Below are positions 16,757 to 25,462 of a stretch of DNA of 64,000 bases, one piece after another. Source of the DNA: Chryseobacterium soldanellicola (GTDB lineage Bacteria > Bacteroidota > Bacteroidia > Flavobacteriales > Weeksellaceae); NCBI RefSeq assembly GCF_900100115.1, contig NZ_FNKL01000004.1:124001-188000 (forward strand), read 5' to 3'. The first letter of the stretch is position 1. Each line of letters starts with the position of its first letter. Position numbers and translations under genes: made by a program. Below the pieces are notes generated by a model. It saw only the letters and a list, made by a program, of their open reading frames with translations. It did no database searches and was not told the origin of the DNA.

Positions 16757-18262
16757 CTACTCTTTGTTCAGGTTTTCGGCTTCCCCTGAAATGAAATGTT
16801 TAGTGATGTTTTGCGCAAAACGATATCTGATCAGTTCATTTTCAATAATTACATACAGCTGGTCTTTATTTATTGCAAACTGTATCCGTTGCTTTTCATA
16901 TCTGTTCGGAACACTGATGCTTCCAAGATATTTTTGTTCCTGAGTGGAGTACAGGTCAATAATGACTGCTTTTCTCCCCCTGTTCTTCTCAAGTTTTCCT
17001 TTCCGGTCAGATTCTATGAAAAGCACGCCCTTGTAGGCGAAAGATCTTTTATTGACCACCAGCGGATTGTTCAGCTTTCTGCTCCCGTCAGGTAAAACAA
17101 ATAATCCCAATACTGGTGTTCTAACGGTATCAATCGTCTTGAATACGTTTTTTGATGTAAGGTTACGGTCGGTGACTACAAAATTATTTTTGTAATGATA
17201 AACATACACGACCTTTCCGGTAAATGCATCATAATTCAACTGCCCGTCCGGTTCAAAAAAACCTTCATTTCTTTTTTCCAGAAGATCTGTCCTTAGTTTC
17301 AGCGATTCTTTGCGGTCTTTGGAAATGACTCCTAAAACCTGTACCTGTTCAAATCTGTTAAAAGCTCCTATGAGAAAATGATTGGAATCAATATTTTGTA
17401 TTTTCCTGAAGTACGTTTTTCCAACATTTTGATCTTTTAGGTAACTCGAACCTGTATGTCCTTCAAAAATAACGGGTACAGTTCCATCATACAGATATAT
17501 TCTGTTATCTTTGACTTCCAATATGGGTGTTCTGAATTTGATATCTGTTCGATCTAATTGTAAATTAAATTTTTCCAGAGAAGATAGATGGGTGAGTTTT
17601 GTAATGGAAAAAGGTGCGGTATAATTGCCCAAAAATAAAGTGTCATTGTAGAAGCCTGCAATATAATAAGAATTGATTTTCAAATCATAAGTGCCATTTT
17701 TCAATATAGGATGCTGTAAAAATCTTCTTTGAAAACCATTGTCCCTCTGTACAATATTTTCTGACTGCTTGTAAAGAAGAAACATTCCTGCCGAGCATAG
17801 ACAAGCTATTAGTGCAAGGATTAAGCTGATCTTTGTTCTGCTGACTATGTAATGGTCTGCAGAAAAAATTATAGCAATGACAGTAGCCAGTATACAGACC
17901 AGATTGAAAATCAAATGGGTGTTCCAATCCATATTTTCAAGAATGCCACCACACGAACACGGAATAAATTCACTATAGTTCAGAATCAAATATATGTAGA
18001 TAGAAAATAAAACCATTAGAATGTAGGATCCATATAGACCGATATACCTAGTTCTTTCAGAGATCAAAAGGAAACAAACTAAAAGCTCAAGGATCAAAAT
18101 TCCATATGTGATAAAAACTGCATAGGCACTCAGGAGAGGTGATTGTGCAATTTGTATCTGGAAATTCTCAAAATCCATTATTTTACTGATGCTGGCATAA
18201 CAGAACAGCAGTATAAAGAAATAGCTTGTGAATTCTACAAATCTTGTTCTGATGGTTTTCAT
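16757..18262 (-). CDS. MauE/DoxX-type membrane protein with large extracytoplasmic domain
   Basis: I start this 501-residue protein at the ATG at 18262, 11 bases after the stop of the 54-codon gene upstream; the frame itself opens at 18316. The first ~170 residues carry four to five membrane segments and the motif PCSCGG after the third, as in MauE/DoxX-like redox membrane proteins. MauE is required for maturation of disulphide-rich methylamine dehydrogenase. The C-terminal ~320 residues look like a beta-propeller-type periplasmic domain with repeated short strands. It lies between two small genes and the secreted four-Cys peptide. A role in thiol oxidation is suggested by family and neighbours but not proven. 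Confidence 0.7.
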   Translation of the reverse strand: MKTIRTRFVEFTSYFFILLFCYASISKIMDFENFQIQIAQSPLLSAYAVFITYGILILELLVCFLLISERTRYIGLYGSYILMVLFSIYIYLILNYSEFIPCSCGGILENMDWNTHLIFNLVCILATVIAIIFSADHYIVSRTKISLILALIACLCSAGMFLLYKQSENIVQRDNGFQRRFLQHPILKNGTYDLKINSYYIAGFYNDTLFLGNYTAPFSITKLTHLSSLEKFNLQLDRTDIKFRTPILEVKDNRIYLYDGTVPVIFEGHTGSSYLKDQNVGKTYFRKIQNIDSNHFLIGAFNRFEQVQVLGVISKDRKESLKLRTDLLEKRNEGFFEPDGQLNYDAFTGKVVYVYHYKNNFVVTDRNLTSKNVFKTIDTVRTPVLGLFVLPDGSRKLNNPLVVNKRSFAYKGVLFIESDRKGKLEKNRGRKAVIIDLYSTQEQKYLGSISVPNRYEKQRIQFAINKDQLYVIIENELIRYRFAQNITKHFISGEAENLNKE

Positions 18263-18273
18263 AACTTTGGTAT

Positions 18274-18438
18274 TTATCCTTTTCTGACTAAAATCCATTT
18301 GACGCTCTTCCCACAATATCCGGGCATTGCTTCGCCTTTTGAGACATATACAACTGTACTGATCCGACCTTCAATTTCCCATTCTCCGCTTACAGTACAT
18401 TTCTTTCCTGTGTTTAATAGTACTTTTTGGTTTTCCAT
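18274..18438 (-). CDS. 54-residue hypothetical protein
   Basis: A small gene read from the minus strand: it starts MENQKVLLNTGKKCTVSGEW and ends with VKWILVRKG. The short beta-rich sequence has glycines and two cysteines (KKCTV, GYCGK). It lies between the lipoprotein gene (34 bases) and the MauE-type gene (11 bases) with the same orientation, and its stop sets the likely start of the latter. No family recognised. The coding-like spacing and start context make it credible despite its size. Confidence 0.55.
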   Translation of the reverse strand: MENQKVLLNTGKKCTVSGEWEIEGRISTVVYVSKGEAMPGYCGKSVKWILVRKG

Positions 18439-18472
18439 TTTGGAAAGTTTATCAGTGGTACAGAAATCCTAA

Positions 18473-18724
18473 TTACCAGATCGTATCCCTGACAATCCTC
18501 CAATGCTGCTTATCCCTTTTAGGTTCATCATCGTCGCCCGTTTCCCTATTTTCATAACCCTCTTCTTCAGTCAGGACGTTCTGGGCCCTTGCAGATTCTT
18601 TGTTGCTCTGAACTTCATTTCTTTCCTGGATCTGTTGCGAAACATTAGAGACAGATTCGTTTCTTTCGCAGGACTGTAAGCCGAATACAGCCGTAATACA
18701 TATAAGTGAGATATACTTTTTCAT
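18473..18724 (-). CDS. Small lipoprotein of unknown function
   Basis: An 83-residue pre-protein. Its N-terminus MKKYISLICITAVFGLQSC is a lipoprotein signal with lipobox LQSC and Cys19 as the lipidated residue. The mature part is short, polar and probably disordered (many Glu, Asn, Gln), ending in a basic-aromatic KRDKQHWRIVRDTIW. It is the first gene of a leftward set with the 54-aa protein, the MauE/DoxX protein and the DUF6520 peptide. No homologue recognised. Confidence 0.65.
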   Translation of the reverse strand: MKKYISLICITAVFGLQSCERNESVSNVSQQIQERNEVQSNKESARAQNVLTEEEGYENRETGDDDEPKRDKQHWRIVRDTIW

Positions 18725-18970
18725 AATGATTTGTAATAATTTGTAATGGTTTAAAAAAGTGATCCCGGCCGGTTTTGATTAGAATTCTGATGTCGAAATT
18801 AGAAGAGTTCGAGGTTTGAAAAAAGGAATAGATGGAAGAATGGATCCTTTTCTATGTAAAAATGTATCCATTTTACTTCTAAATTCAAATCTAAAACATT
18901 GTTAATCAGCCGTTAATTTAGGATTGCTGATGCTGGAGTTAAAACACGTGTTTAACTATCAGTTTTTCAC

Positions 18971-18978
18971 TAAATTTG
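18971..18978 (+). promoter_or_regulatory. Candidate -7 element (TAAATTTG) of the TPR/AraC regulator gene
   Basis: TAAATTTG matches TAnnTTTG and lies 16 bases before the ATG at 18995, implying a very short leader. No clear TTG sits at the -33 distance. Confidence 0.4.
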
Positions 18979-18994
18979 GGTATATCTTATCATA

Positions 18995-20695
18995 ATGCAT
19001 TATCATAATAGGATTTTACTGCTCATCTTTAATTTGTTTTTCTCCGTCTTGTATGGGCGGGAACAGCAAAGATCTTATAAAGAAATCTCGGCGCTGTTTG
19101 AGGGATATACTGAAAATGATGAAAGGGCAATGGTATTTGTCAATCTTTACATCGAGAAAGCAAAAAAAGACCGTAATTATAAAAAACTGATACGTGGTTA
19201 TGAAGAAGCCATCTATTACACCAAGAAATCCGCAAGGAAATTATTATACGCAGACAGTACAATTGTTACAGCTCTGAAATCCAATGATCCCGATCAGATT
19301 TCAAGAGCATATCTGGGAAAGGGGATCGTTTATTATTACAACCGCAGACAGTATAAGCCCGCCTTGGATGAATATCTGAAAGCATTCAAATATTCAAAAA
19401 ATTCAGAGGATGATTACCTGAAGAATAAAGTTATCTATCATCTGGGAATGGTTAAAAGTTACCTGGGTTACTATAAAGAAGCAGCCGGCCATTTTGAGCA
19501 GGCAGCTGATTTTTTTGAAATAAATGCAAAAGAGAGCGATGACAGAAACATAAGGCTGAACAATGAATCCGGCTACTTCAATAGTATTTACCGCTTGAGT
19601 ACCTGTTATAAAAATCTGAAATTCTATAATAAAGAAGACTCTCTCATTACTATTGGCCTGAACAGGCTTCACAATGTCAGCGAACTTTCTGCGGAACTTG
19701 GTTATTTTCAGAAAGGAAAAGGAATCCAGCTGCTTCGAAAAGGAAATCCGGACGGCGCATTAGAGCACTTAAAACTGTCACGCAATATCTTGATCCGTAA
19801 TCAGGATTATGCATCATTGACGACCGTGTATTTTTATCTGGGAAAACTTTACTGGGCAAAAGGCAATAAAACTGAATCATTAAACTATTTTAAAAAAGTC
19901 GATTCCCTTGTCAATAAATTTTGGTTTGTCACGCCTGAGATCAGATCAAATTATGAATACCTCATCAACGATTCGAAACAAAGAAAAAATTCAAAAGACC
20001 AGCTTTATTATACCAATCAGCTTTTAAAGGCGGACTCTATCATTAATGTGGACTTTGCAATGCTCTCCTCAAAGATTTACCAGGAGTATGATACTGAAAC
20101 GTTATTGGATGAGAGAAGAAAGCTGGTGAGAGACCATCAGATCATTTGGTACATTTCCATTAGTGCCGGAGTTTCGATTGTGAGTTTTTTAATCTGGAGA
20201 TTTAGGAAAAGAGAACAGAAACTGACCGCCAGGTATCAGGAACTGTTAGAAAAGTTCAATGCCCAAAAAGACATATCCAGCTTTGACGTGTTGTCATCTG
20301 TTGCCACAGGTGAAACCAGCTTATATAGCCTAGAACTTATTGATCAGATCAAGGCAGACCTTAAGATCTTCGAGGACAGAAAAGATTTCTTAAAGCCTAA
20401 TTTAACGCTTCCGATTGTAGCCAAGATGATAGGTAGCAACCGTACTCATTTATCGTACGTACTCAATGTACACTTTGATGTAACATTTCCAACCTATCTT
20501 AAAGCTTTAAGGATAAGATATATTACCAATTTACTGTTGGAGGATCACAAATATCTCAGTTACAAGATCGAGGCACTTGCAAAGAAATGCGGGATGGCAA
20601 ACAGGCAGCTCTTTACAGCACATTTTTTGGAAATCAACGGGATCAAGCCGAACGATTTTATAAGGAAGCGACAGGAGGAACTAAAGAAGATCTAA
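18995..20695 (+). CDS. Membrane-anchored TPR protein with AraC-type HTH domain
   Basis: A 566-residue protein. A signal-like N-terminus (ILLLIFNLFFSVLYG) is followed by about 350 residues of TPR-type helices (for example ARAYLGKGIVYYYNRRQYKP and LTTVYFYLGKLYWAKGNKTE). A transmembrane helix follows at about residues 383-403 (IIWYISISAGVSIVSFLIW), then a coiled stretch and an AraC-family DNA-binding region in the last ~100 residues. This one-piece sensor/regulator design is common in flavobacteria. The TPR part probably senses a periplasmic signal and passes it to the DNA-binding domain. It precedes rteC by 27 bases and may control the divergent lipoprotein-MauE set or the element. Confidence 0.8.
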   Translation: MHYHNRILLLIFNLFFSVLYGREQQRSYKEISALFEGYTENDERAMVFVNLYIEKAKKDRNYKKLIRGYEEAIYYTKKSARKLLYADSTIVTALKSNDPDQISRAYLGKGIVYYYNRRQYKPALDEYLKAFKYSKNSEDDYLKNKVIYHLGMVKSYLGYYKEAAGHFEQAADFFEINAKESDDRNIRLNNESGYFNSIYRLSTCYKNLKFYNKEDSLITIGLNRLHNVSELSAELGYFQKGKGIQLLRKGNPDGALEHLKLSRNILIRNQDYASLTTVYFYLGKLYWAKGNKTESLNYFKKVDSLVNKFWFVTPEIRSNYEYLINDSKQRKNSKDQLYYTNQLLKADSIINVDFAMLSSKIYQEYDTETLLDERRKLVRDHQIIWYISISAGVSIVSFLIWRFRKREQKLTARYQELLEKFNAQKDISSFDVLSSVATGETSLYSLELIDQIKADLKIFEDRKDFLKPNLTLPIVAKMIGSNRTHLSYVLNVHFDVTFPTYLKALRIRYITNLLLEDHKYLSYKIEALAKKCGMANRQLFTAHFLEINGIKPNDFIRKRQEELKKI

Positions 20696-20722
20696 TTTTT
20701 TATTTTTTAACCCGATTTTTAC

Positions 20723-21589
20723 GTGAATAAAAAAATGAAACGTATGAACGGACAAAATTTTCGAAAAAAAATTGATCTGCTTTGGAAAGATCTTACAACA
20801 GCAATAGATCAGATCAACAGAAGTAATAATGAAATCGTGATGCGGGCTGAAGAGATACTGATGGAAACTGACTCGTCGATAAGGCAATTGAAAGATATAT
20901 TGCGTCAGTATAAGTTTCCGGACTGGAGTGAAGAGATCTATTTCTTCAAAAATACAAAACCAAAATTTGTATCGATTTACATCTATTACTCAAAAGTGTT
21001 ATCCATAGAGGCTTCAAAACCCTATGCAGATCCGGAAGCTTTAAGATCATACTATGAAAATGAGAGAGCTCATCTTTTATATTTCTATAATGAGCAAAGG
21101 GACTTTATCAGCTACTACCGTCGTAAATCATCATATCTCGACAAAAAATATTTCGTGCGTTTTAAATTTGACTTTAAGTTAAAACTGAGTCCGGAACTGT
21201 ACAGCTATGATGAGGAATTTTCCACCTCCCACGACCATATTGTCTCTCAAATTATGGCGAATGATCTTCTGGATCAGTATCTGACAGATAAAATAGATTC
21301 TAAAGACAGTAGAGAAAATTCTTTCGAAAATAGTAATAATCTCGAATGGACTGCGCCAAAAGTTGCGCTTGTTGAATTGCTATATGCTCTCCATCAAACA
21401 AAATGCTTTAATGGAGGTCATTCAGATTTAGCCGAAATTTTCCGATGGGCCGAGAATTCACTCAACATTAATCTGGGCAATTACCATAAGACTCTTAGCG
21501 AAATACGCTTAAGAAAAACAGAGAGGACTAAATTTTTATCGTTGCTTCAGCATAATCTTGATCAATATCTGAATGATCTTGATATTTGA
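20723..21589 (+). CDS. RteC-family regulatory protein
   Basis: A 288-residue soluble protein with a coiled N-terminal third and a C-terminal portion that matches RteC-type proteins (KVALVELLYALHQTKCFNGG, then ADLAEIFRWAENSLNINLGN-like text ending in IRLRKTERTKFL). RteC activates excision genes of the Bacteroides element CTnDOT, and relatives are common on ICEs of this phylum. Here it follows the AraC-type regulator, which fits a small regulatory cascade of the element. Two hairpin repeats lie just downstream and could be its targets (inference). Confidence 0.8.
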   Translation: MNKKMKRMNGQNFRKKIDLLWKDLTTAIDQINRSNNEIVMRAEEILMETDSSIRQLKDILRQYKFPDWSEEIYFFKNTKPKFVSIYIYYSKVLSIEASKPYADPEALRSYYENERAHLLYFYNEQRDFISYYRRKSSYLDKKYFVRFKFDFKLKLSPELYSYDEEFSTSHDHIVSQIMANDLLDQYLTDKIDSKDSRENSFENSNNLEWTAPKVALVELLYALHQTKCFNGGHSDLAEIFRWAENSLNINLGNYHKTLSEIRLRKTERTKFLSLLQHNLDQYLNDLDI

Positions 21590-21635
21590 AAATTGCTGTA
21601 AGCTATTTACTGGTTTATTGCAGGTTGTACATTTC

Positions 21636-21661
21636 TTCGGTAGTACCGTTAAACTACCGAA
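21636..21661. repeat. Inverted repeat TTCGGTAGT/ACTACCGAA, copy 1
   Basis: Nine-base arms around an 8-base spacer (ACCGTTAA). The inner part CGGTAGTACCG is itself palindromic. It lies 47 bases after the rteC stop. A near-identical copy is at 21943-21970. Confidence 0.6.
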
Positions 21662-22065
21662 ATGTTTCCTGATAATTTGTTATTCACGCAGTAACTATGT
21701 CCAATAGATGATTTAGCCTGCAGTTGGATTATTTTAGATTCAATTGATATTTCAAAAAAGTAAGTTAAGCGGAATAGTACAATGATAAAGAAGAAATTCC
21801 TTTAATTATGAGACAATAATTGATATTGACGGTCGATTATAGCAGGTTTACATTGTTTTTTATCAGTATTAACAGGATAGAATGAAATTACGGTCTGACT
21901 TTGATTTAAAATCTCTTCATTCATAATGCTTACAGCAAATTCTTTCGGTAGTACCGAAAAACTACCGAAAGATATTTTGGTCATTTTTGAAATTTTGTGG
22001 ATCGAATTATAATTGGATGAGTTAATAATAAACATTTTTTATTCAATTCAGAAAAATAATGGCTA
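21662..22065. other. Gene-poor stretch between rteC and the DUF3853 gene
   Basis: I see no convincing gene. A 77-codon frame on the minus strand (21802-22035) is AT-rich and unlike any protein I know. Apart from the second hairpin repeat at 21943-21970, nothing recognisable is present. Confidence 0.4.
21943..21970. repeat. Inverted repeat TTTCGGTAGT/ACTACCGAAA, copy 2
   Basis: Ten-base perfect arms around an 8-base spacer (ACCGAAAA). It has the same arms and same spacer start as copy 1 at 21636, in the same orientation, about 307 bases away. It lies about 95 bases upstream of the DUF3853 gene. Likely a binding site for an element regulator. Confidence 0.6.
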
Positions 22066-22317
22066 ATGAAAAATATAGATCCTCAAACCCCGATATCTCA
22101 GTTGACCGTTGCGGAATTTTTAGAGATTTCAAAGAGAGTCAATTCAGAGAAAAAATATGAATATGGCTTAAAAGGTCTGGCAAAGATCCTGGGATGCTCT
22201 GTTTCCAAAGCTTCAGAAGTGAAGTCGTCCGGAATTTTGAATAAGGCCATCATCCAAAACGGAAATATCATCATCATTGACAAAGAAAAGGCGTTGCAGC
22301 TTTTCGGTAAAAAATAA
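22066..22317 (+). CDS. DUF3853-type small HTH protein
   Basis: An 83-residue protein. The opening TPISQLTVAEFLEI, the middle YGLKGLAKILGCSVSKASEVKSSG and the end IIIIDKEKALQLF match DUF3853, a MerR/excisionase-like helix-turn-helix family found on Bacteroidota mobile elements. It starts the replication block and is followed after three bases by the winged-helix gene. Probably a DNA-binding accessory or regulatory protein. Confidence 0.8.
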   Translation: MKNIDPQTPISQLTVAEFLEISKRVNSEKKYEYGLKGLAKILGCSVSKASEVKSSGILNKAIIQNGNIIIIDKEKALQLFGKK

Positions 22318-22320
22318 TGA

Positions 22321-23034
22321 ATGTATTACCTTGAACTCATTGAAAGGTTTTGGATATTTAACGAAAAGGCAAAGCCAGGTTCGACCGCTATTGCAATGTA
22401 TCTGTACTTACTAAAAACAGCAAAGGCTTGTGATGCCTATGATTTTAAAGTCTCTGATGTTGTTTTGGGCAAAGAGCTTGGATTGACGAGACCAACTGTA
22501 AAGACAGCAAAAGAAAAGCTCCGTGATTTAGGATTGATCAGGTTTCAGACTAAAAATGGCGTTTCGGGATCCTACAGGTTGATCTTGAGTTATCCTTTAG
22601 AAGCCATAGCACCCGAAAAAGTGAAGAGTTCTGAAATTCAGATGACACCACCTTTTCAAGAACTTAAAGATGATCTGAATCTGAATGTACCAAACCTTGG
22701 AGTTAAAATCACTTCCAGCAATATAGATCAAAAAATCAACGCTCAATCAATTAAACCTGCAAATGAAAATAGTAATATTCCTGTGTTAGAAGAGTTCTTG
22801 GCGTATGCTCGGACATTAGCAGCTTATCAATCTGAATTAGATGAACTGATCAAAGATAAATATCACAGCTGGAAAGATAGCGGGTGGAAAAACAATTCTG
22901 ACAGGCTCATCACCAATTGGAAATCTTCGTTGAAAAGTACCCTCCCTTTCTTAAAAAATGCTGCTCACGATGATCAGCTATCAATACAAACCATTCCGGA
23001 TATTAAAAGGCCAAAGTCCAACTTTGGTAAATAG
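22321..23034 (+). CDS. Winged-helix replication-associated protein
   Basis: A 237-residue protein. The N-terminal ~95 residues form a winged-helix-like domain (AIAMYLYLLKTAKA, VLGKELGLTRPTVKTAKEKL, LGLIRFQTKNG). The C-terminal part is polar and ends with a DnaD-like helical segment containing KYHSWKDSGWKNNSDRLITNWKSSL. Similar proteins sit directly upstream of rep genes on Bacteroidota plasmids and ICEs. It lies between the DUF3853 and initiator genes, so helper-loading or origin-binding is a fair guess. Confidence 0.6.
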   Translation: MYYLELIERFWIFNEKAKPGSTAIAMYLYLLKTAKACDAYDFKVSDVVLGKELGLTRPTVKTAKEKLRDLGLIRFQTKNGVSGSYRLILSYPLEAIAPEKVKSSEIQMTPPFQELKDDLNLNVPNLGVKITSSNIDQKINAQSIKPANENSNIPVLEEFLAYARTLAAYQSELDELIKDKYHSWKDSGWKNNSDRLITNWKSSLKSTLPFLKNAAHDDQLSIQTIPDIKRPKSNFGK

Positions 23035-23081
23035 CAATACGCTCAAATACTAAGAAAGAAGCAGTTCAAAATTAAAATTTT

Positions 23082-24179
23082 ATGGCGTTTCAGGAAAAGG
23101 ATCTGCGGCTGATCCGCAAAGAGTTTGAAGATAAGACCGAAAAGAATCCGGCAAGGATCAGGTTGGGGAATCATTTTGTAGACGATTTCATTTTTGAGGA
23201 TCACGAAGCCGCTGATATCCCGATCAACGCTTTAAGGGTGATCTTCAATATCATCTCCATCATAAGCAGCGAACAATTCCGTCCTGAAGATCGACCGAAA
23301 CAGCTTTCATTATTTGATAAAGAATTTGAGACTGAGAACAACATCTTTGCTTCGATGAAGATCAGAAATAACAAGATCTCTCCAAGCGGTTCAACCAAAC
23401 AGGTTGTCGATGCCTATGAATTTCTTGCAAAGTTTAAGATGAGCTGGTACAAGTCCGTAAATTCCAATGGAAAAGAAATTAAGACTTTTGGCGGACTTAT
23501 CTCAACGCCTAGTTATGATCACAGGGGTTATACCAGCTTTTTGATAAGCAGTTATTGGCTGAAGAAACTGATGGTCATTCCGGAGTACAATTATGTGCTG
23601 TACAATCTGGTATATAATATCCGAAACAACAAACACATCATTTTCGCCATCTGGCTCTCAAAGCTGCCCGCTAATGGAACTGCCGTAAAGCTATCTACGC
23701 TGAATAAAAAATTTGGACTGAATTATAAGACCGCCAATGATTTCTGTTTCAAATTTCTGAAGCCAGCAAGGCTGAGCTTGCACCAATACAATAATCTGTC
23801 ATTTAGTTACAGGTACAAAGGAGATTCCATCTTTATCTTTCCTTATCATACCAAAATCAGCACAGACATTGATCTTTCTGTTAAAAATACAGGTCAACCT
23901 GAGATCACCAGGAGATTAAGATATTTCAGGAAAAGATATGGTCTGCAGGAAAATGAGATGGTTCAGTTTAATTATCAGTACAGAAATATTGCGCAGACCC
24001 GTGAGCTGATTGAAAAAGCTTTCAGGGAATTTATCAGATCTAACAGATCAATGGGCATAAAGTCAACTTCATTCCAGGGGAAAGCATTCTTGATTGAGAT
24101 CCAGGAGATCATCATCAGATTATACAGGAATACAAGAACGGGAAACTTGCTGCCAAACGGATATCCTGTTATTATATGA
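23082..24179 (+). CDS. Rep-type replication initiation protein
   Basis: A 365-residue basic protein. Two winged-helix-like halves can be traced (INALRVIFNIISIISSEQF, then LVYNIRNNKHIIFAIWLSKLP with LSTLNKKFGLNYKTANDFCF), the layout of Rep_3-type plasmid initiators. Its stop codon is directly followed by eight iterons and a DnaA box, the expected arrangement for an initiator and its origin. This genetic context is the strongest evidence for function. Confidence 0.72.
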   Translation: MAFQEKDLRLIRKEFEDKTEKNPARIRLGNHFVDDFIFEDHEAADIPINALRVIFNIISIISSEQFRPEDRPKQLSLFDKEFETENNIFASMKIRNNKISPSGSTKQVVDAYEFLAKFKMSWYKSVNSNGKEIKTFGGLISTPSYDHRGYTSFLISSYWLKKLMVIPEYNYVLYNLVYNIRNNKHIIFAIWLSKLPANGTAVKLSTLNKKFGLNYKTANDFCFKFLKPARLSLHQYNNLSFSYRYKGDSIFIFPYHTKISTDIDLSVKNTGQPEITRRLRYFRKRYGLQENEMVQFNYQYRNIAQTRELIEKAFREFIRSNRSMGIKSTSFQGKAFLIEIQEIIIRLYRNTRTGNLLPNGYPVII

Positions 24180-24180
24180 A

Positions 24181-24481
24181 TTCGGAATTGCGCTCATTCG
24201 TATTTCGGAATTGCACTCATTCGAAAGTCGGAATTGCACTCGCTGAAGTTAAGATCGTCTTAAAATTTGGATTTTTTGAGTCTTGTTTTCGGAATTGCGC
24301 TCATTCCAAATTGTTTAGAGCGTGAATAAGTAGAGGAAAATGTGGATAAACCGGATAAACAATTGAAAAGCAAAAATTCAATTAGGAATTGCGCTCATTC
24401 TTATAAAGGTTGTTTCTCGTATTGGCACTCATTGATGTTTCGGAATTCCGCTGATCTGTGATTCGGAATTCCACTCGTTCC
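24181..24481. repeat. Iteron array, probable vegetative origin (oriV)
   Basis: Eight copies of a ~20-base iteron with consensus TTCGGAATTGCRCTCATTCG lie in the same orientation: 24181-24200, 24204-24223, 24228-24246, 24288-24307, 24382-24401, 24419-24435 (degenerate), 24439-24458 and 24462-24481 (the last two with CCGCT/CCACT). The array begins two bases after the rep stop and contains a perfect DnaA box. No gene is present from 24180 to 24610. Confidence 0.8.
24341..24349 (-). promoter_or_regulatory. Perfect DnaA box
   Basis: TGTGGATAA is the exact reverse complement of the consensus TTATCCACA. It sits in the AT-rich gap between iterons 4 and 5 and is followed by a second partial match (CCGGATAAAC). 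Confidence 0.7.
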
Positions 24482-24610
24482 AAAATGACGTCAAACCTTT
24501 TATGAGAAGCTGATAAGGCGGCTGGTTAAAAGTACTCTGAAAAGAAATAAAAAGTCTTTTTTTATTAAAAAGGAACTGGGCTTAGAAATTTTGCTTTAAA
24601 AAGAAAAAAA

Positions 24611-25462
24611 ATGAATTGCGAAAAAATAAAAGAGAGCGTTAGCATCAGAACGATTCTGGAATCATTTAATCTTTTGCCTGCAAAAGAAAATCGGAAAACG
24701 GCTTTCTATTTTGCTTTGGACAGAGAAGAGAAAATTCCCAGCTTATCGGTTGATTTTGTAAAAAATAAAGCGTTTGACTTTGGGACAGGGAAGAGTTATG
24801 ATGTGATCTCGATCGTTCAGCAGATCAACAAATGTTCTGTTTCTGATGCATTGAAGTATCTTCAAAAATTTGATTTTTCCGCTTCTGAGAAAGAACGTGT
24901 TACAGAGATTGATCACAGTAAAAACTTTGATATTATCCAAGTTGGAAATGTCCGACATCCGGCGTTGATCCAATACTTAAAATGCCGAAAGGTCTTTGAC
25001 CAAAGACATTTGGTGAAAGAGATCGTTTATCGATTAGACGGTAGAAAGTTCTTCGGAATAGGATTCCTGAATGATTCCGGAGGATATGAAATCAGAAATA
25101 AATATACCAAGATCTGTTTGGGTCATAAGGATGTGACCTGGATAAAAAACGGGTGTAATACAAATAATGAAGTTATAATCTTTGAAGGTTTTTTTGATTA
25201 TCTCACCTACAGAATGATAGAAAAAGAGGAAAATTCAATTCCTGATCATTTGATCCTGAATTCCACGGCAATGCTTTTTAAAGTGAAGGACAAATTAAAA
25301 GCTTATCATAAAATTTCTCTTTTCCTTGATAATGATCGTAATGGGAAAGCTAGCAAAAAAATGATTCAAAATGATCACGATAATGTAGAAGACTGTTCTT
25401 TATTTTATATCGATTTCAAAGATCTGAACGAATGGTTCTGTAATTTCAATGAAAAATTATGA
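24611..25462 (+). CDS. Toprim-domain, primase-like protein
   Basis: A 283-residue protein. The N-terminus (IKESVSIRTILESFNLLPA, then DFGTGKSYDVISIVQ) resembles the DnaG/CHC2 zinc-finger region but lacks the zinc-binding Cys/His set. The C-terminal half has Toprim motifs: a Glu-containing strand VIIFEGFFDYLTY and the metal-binding LFLDNDRNGK. It belongs to a frequent small primase-like family on Bacteroidota mobile elements. Placed just after the origin, it probably primes or assists element replication. Confidence 0.75.
   Translation: MNCEKIKESVSIRTILESFNLLPAKENRKTAFYFALDREEKIPSLSVDFVKNKAFDFGTGKSYDVISIVQQINKCSVSDALKYLQKFDFSASEKERVTEIDHSKNFDIIQVGNVRHPALIQYLKCRKVFDQRHLVKEIVYRLDGRKFFGIGFLNDSGGYEIRNKYTKICLGHKDVTWIKNGCNTNNEVIIFEGFFDYLTYRMIEKEENSIPDHLILNSTAMLFKVKDKLKAYHKISLFLDNDRNGKASKKMIQNDHDNVEDCSLFYIDFKDLNEWFCNFNEKL

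Noticed and set aside
18143-18472. 109-codon rightward frame opposite the MauE-type and 54-aa genes
   Set aside because: Antisense to two better-supported genes, with no recognisable domain.
21802-22035. 77-codon minus-strand frame
   Set aside because: No family, AT-rich, and it contains a hairpin repeat that looks regulatory.
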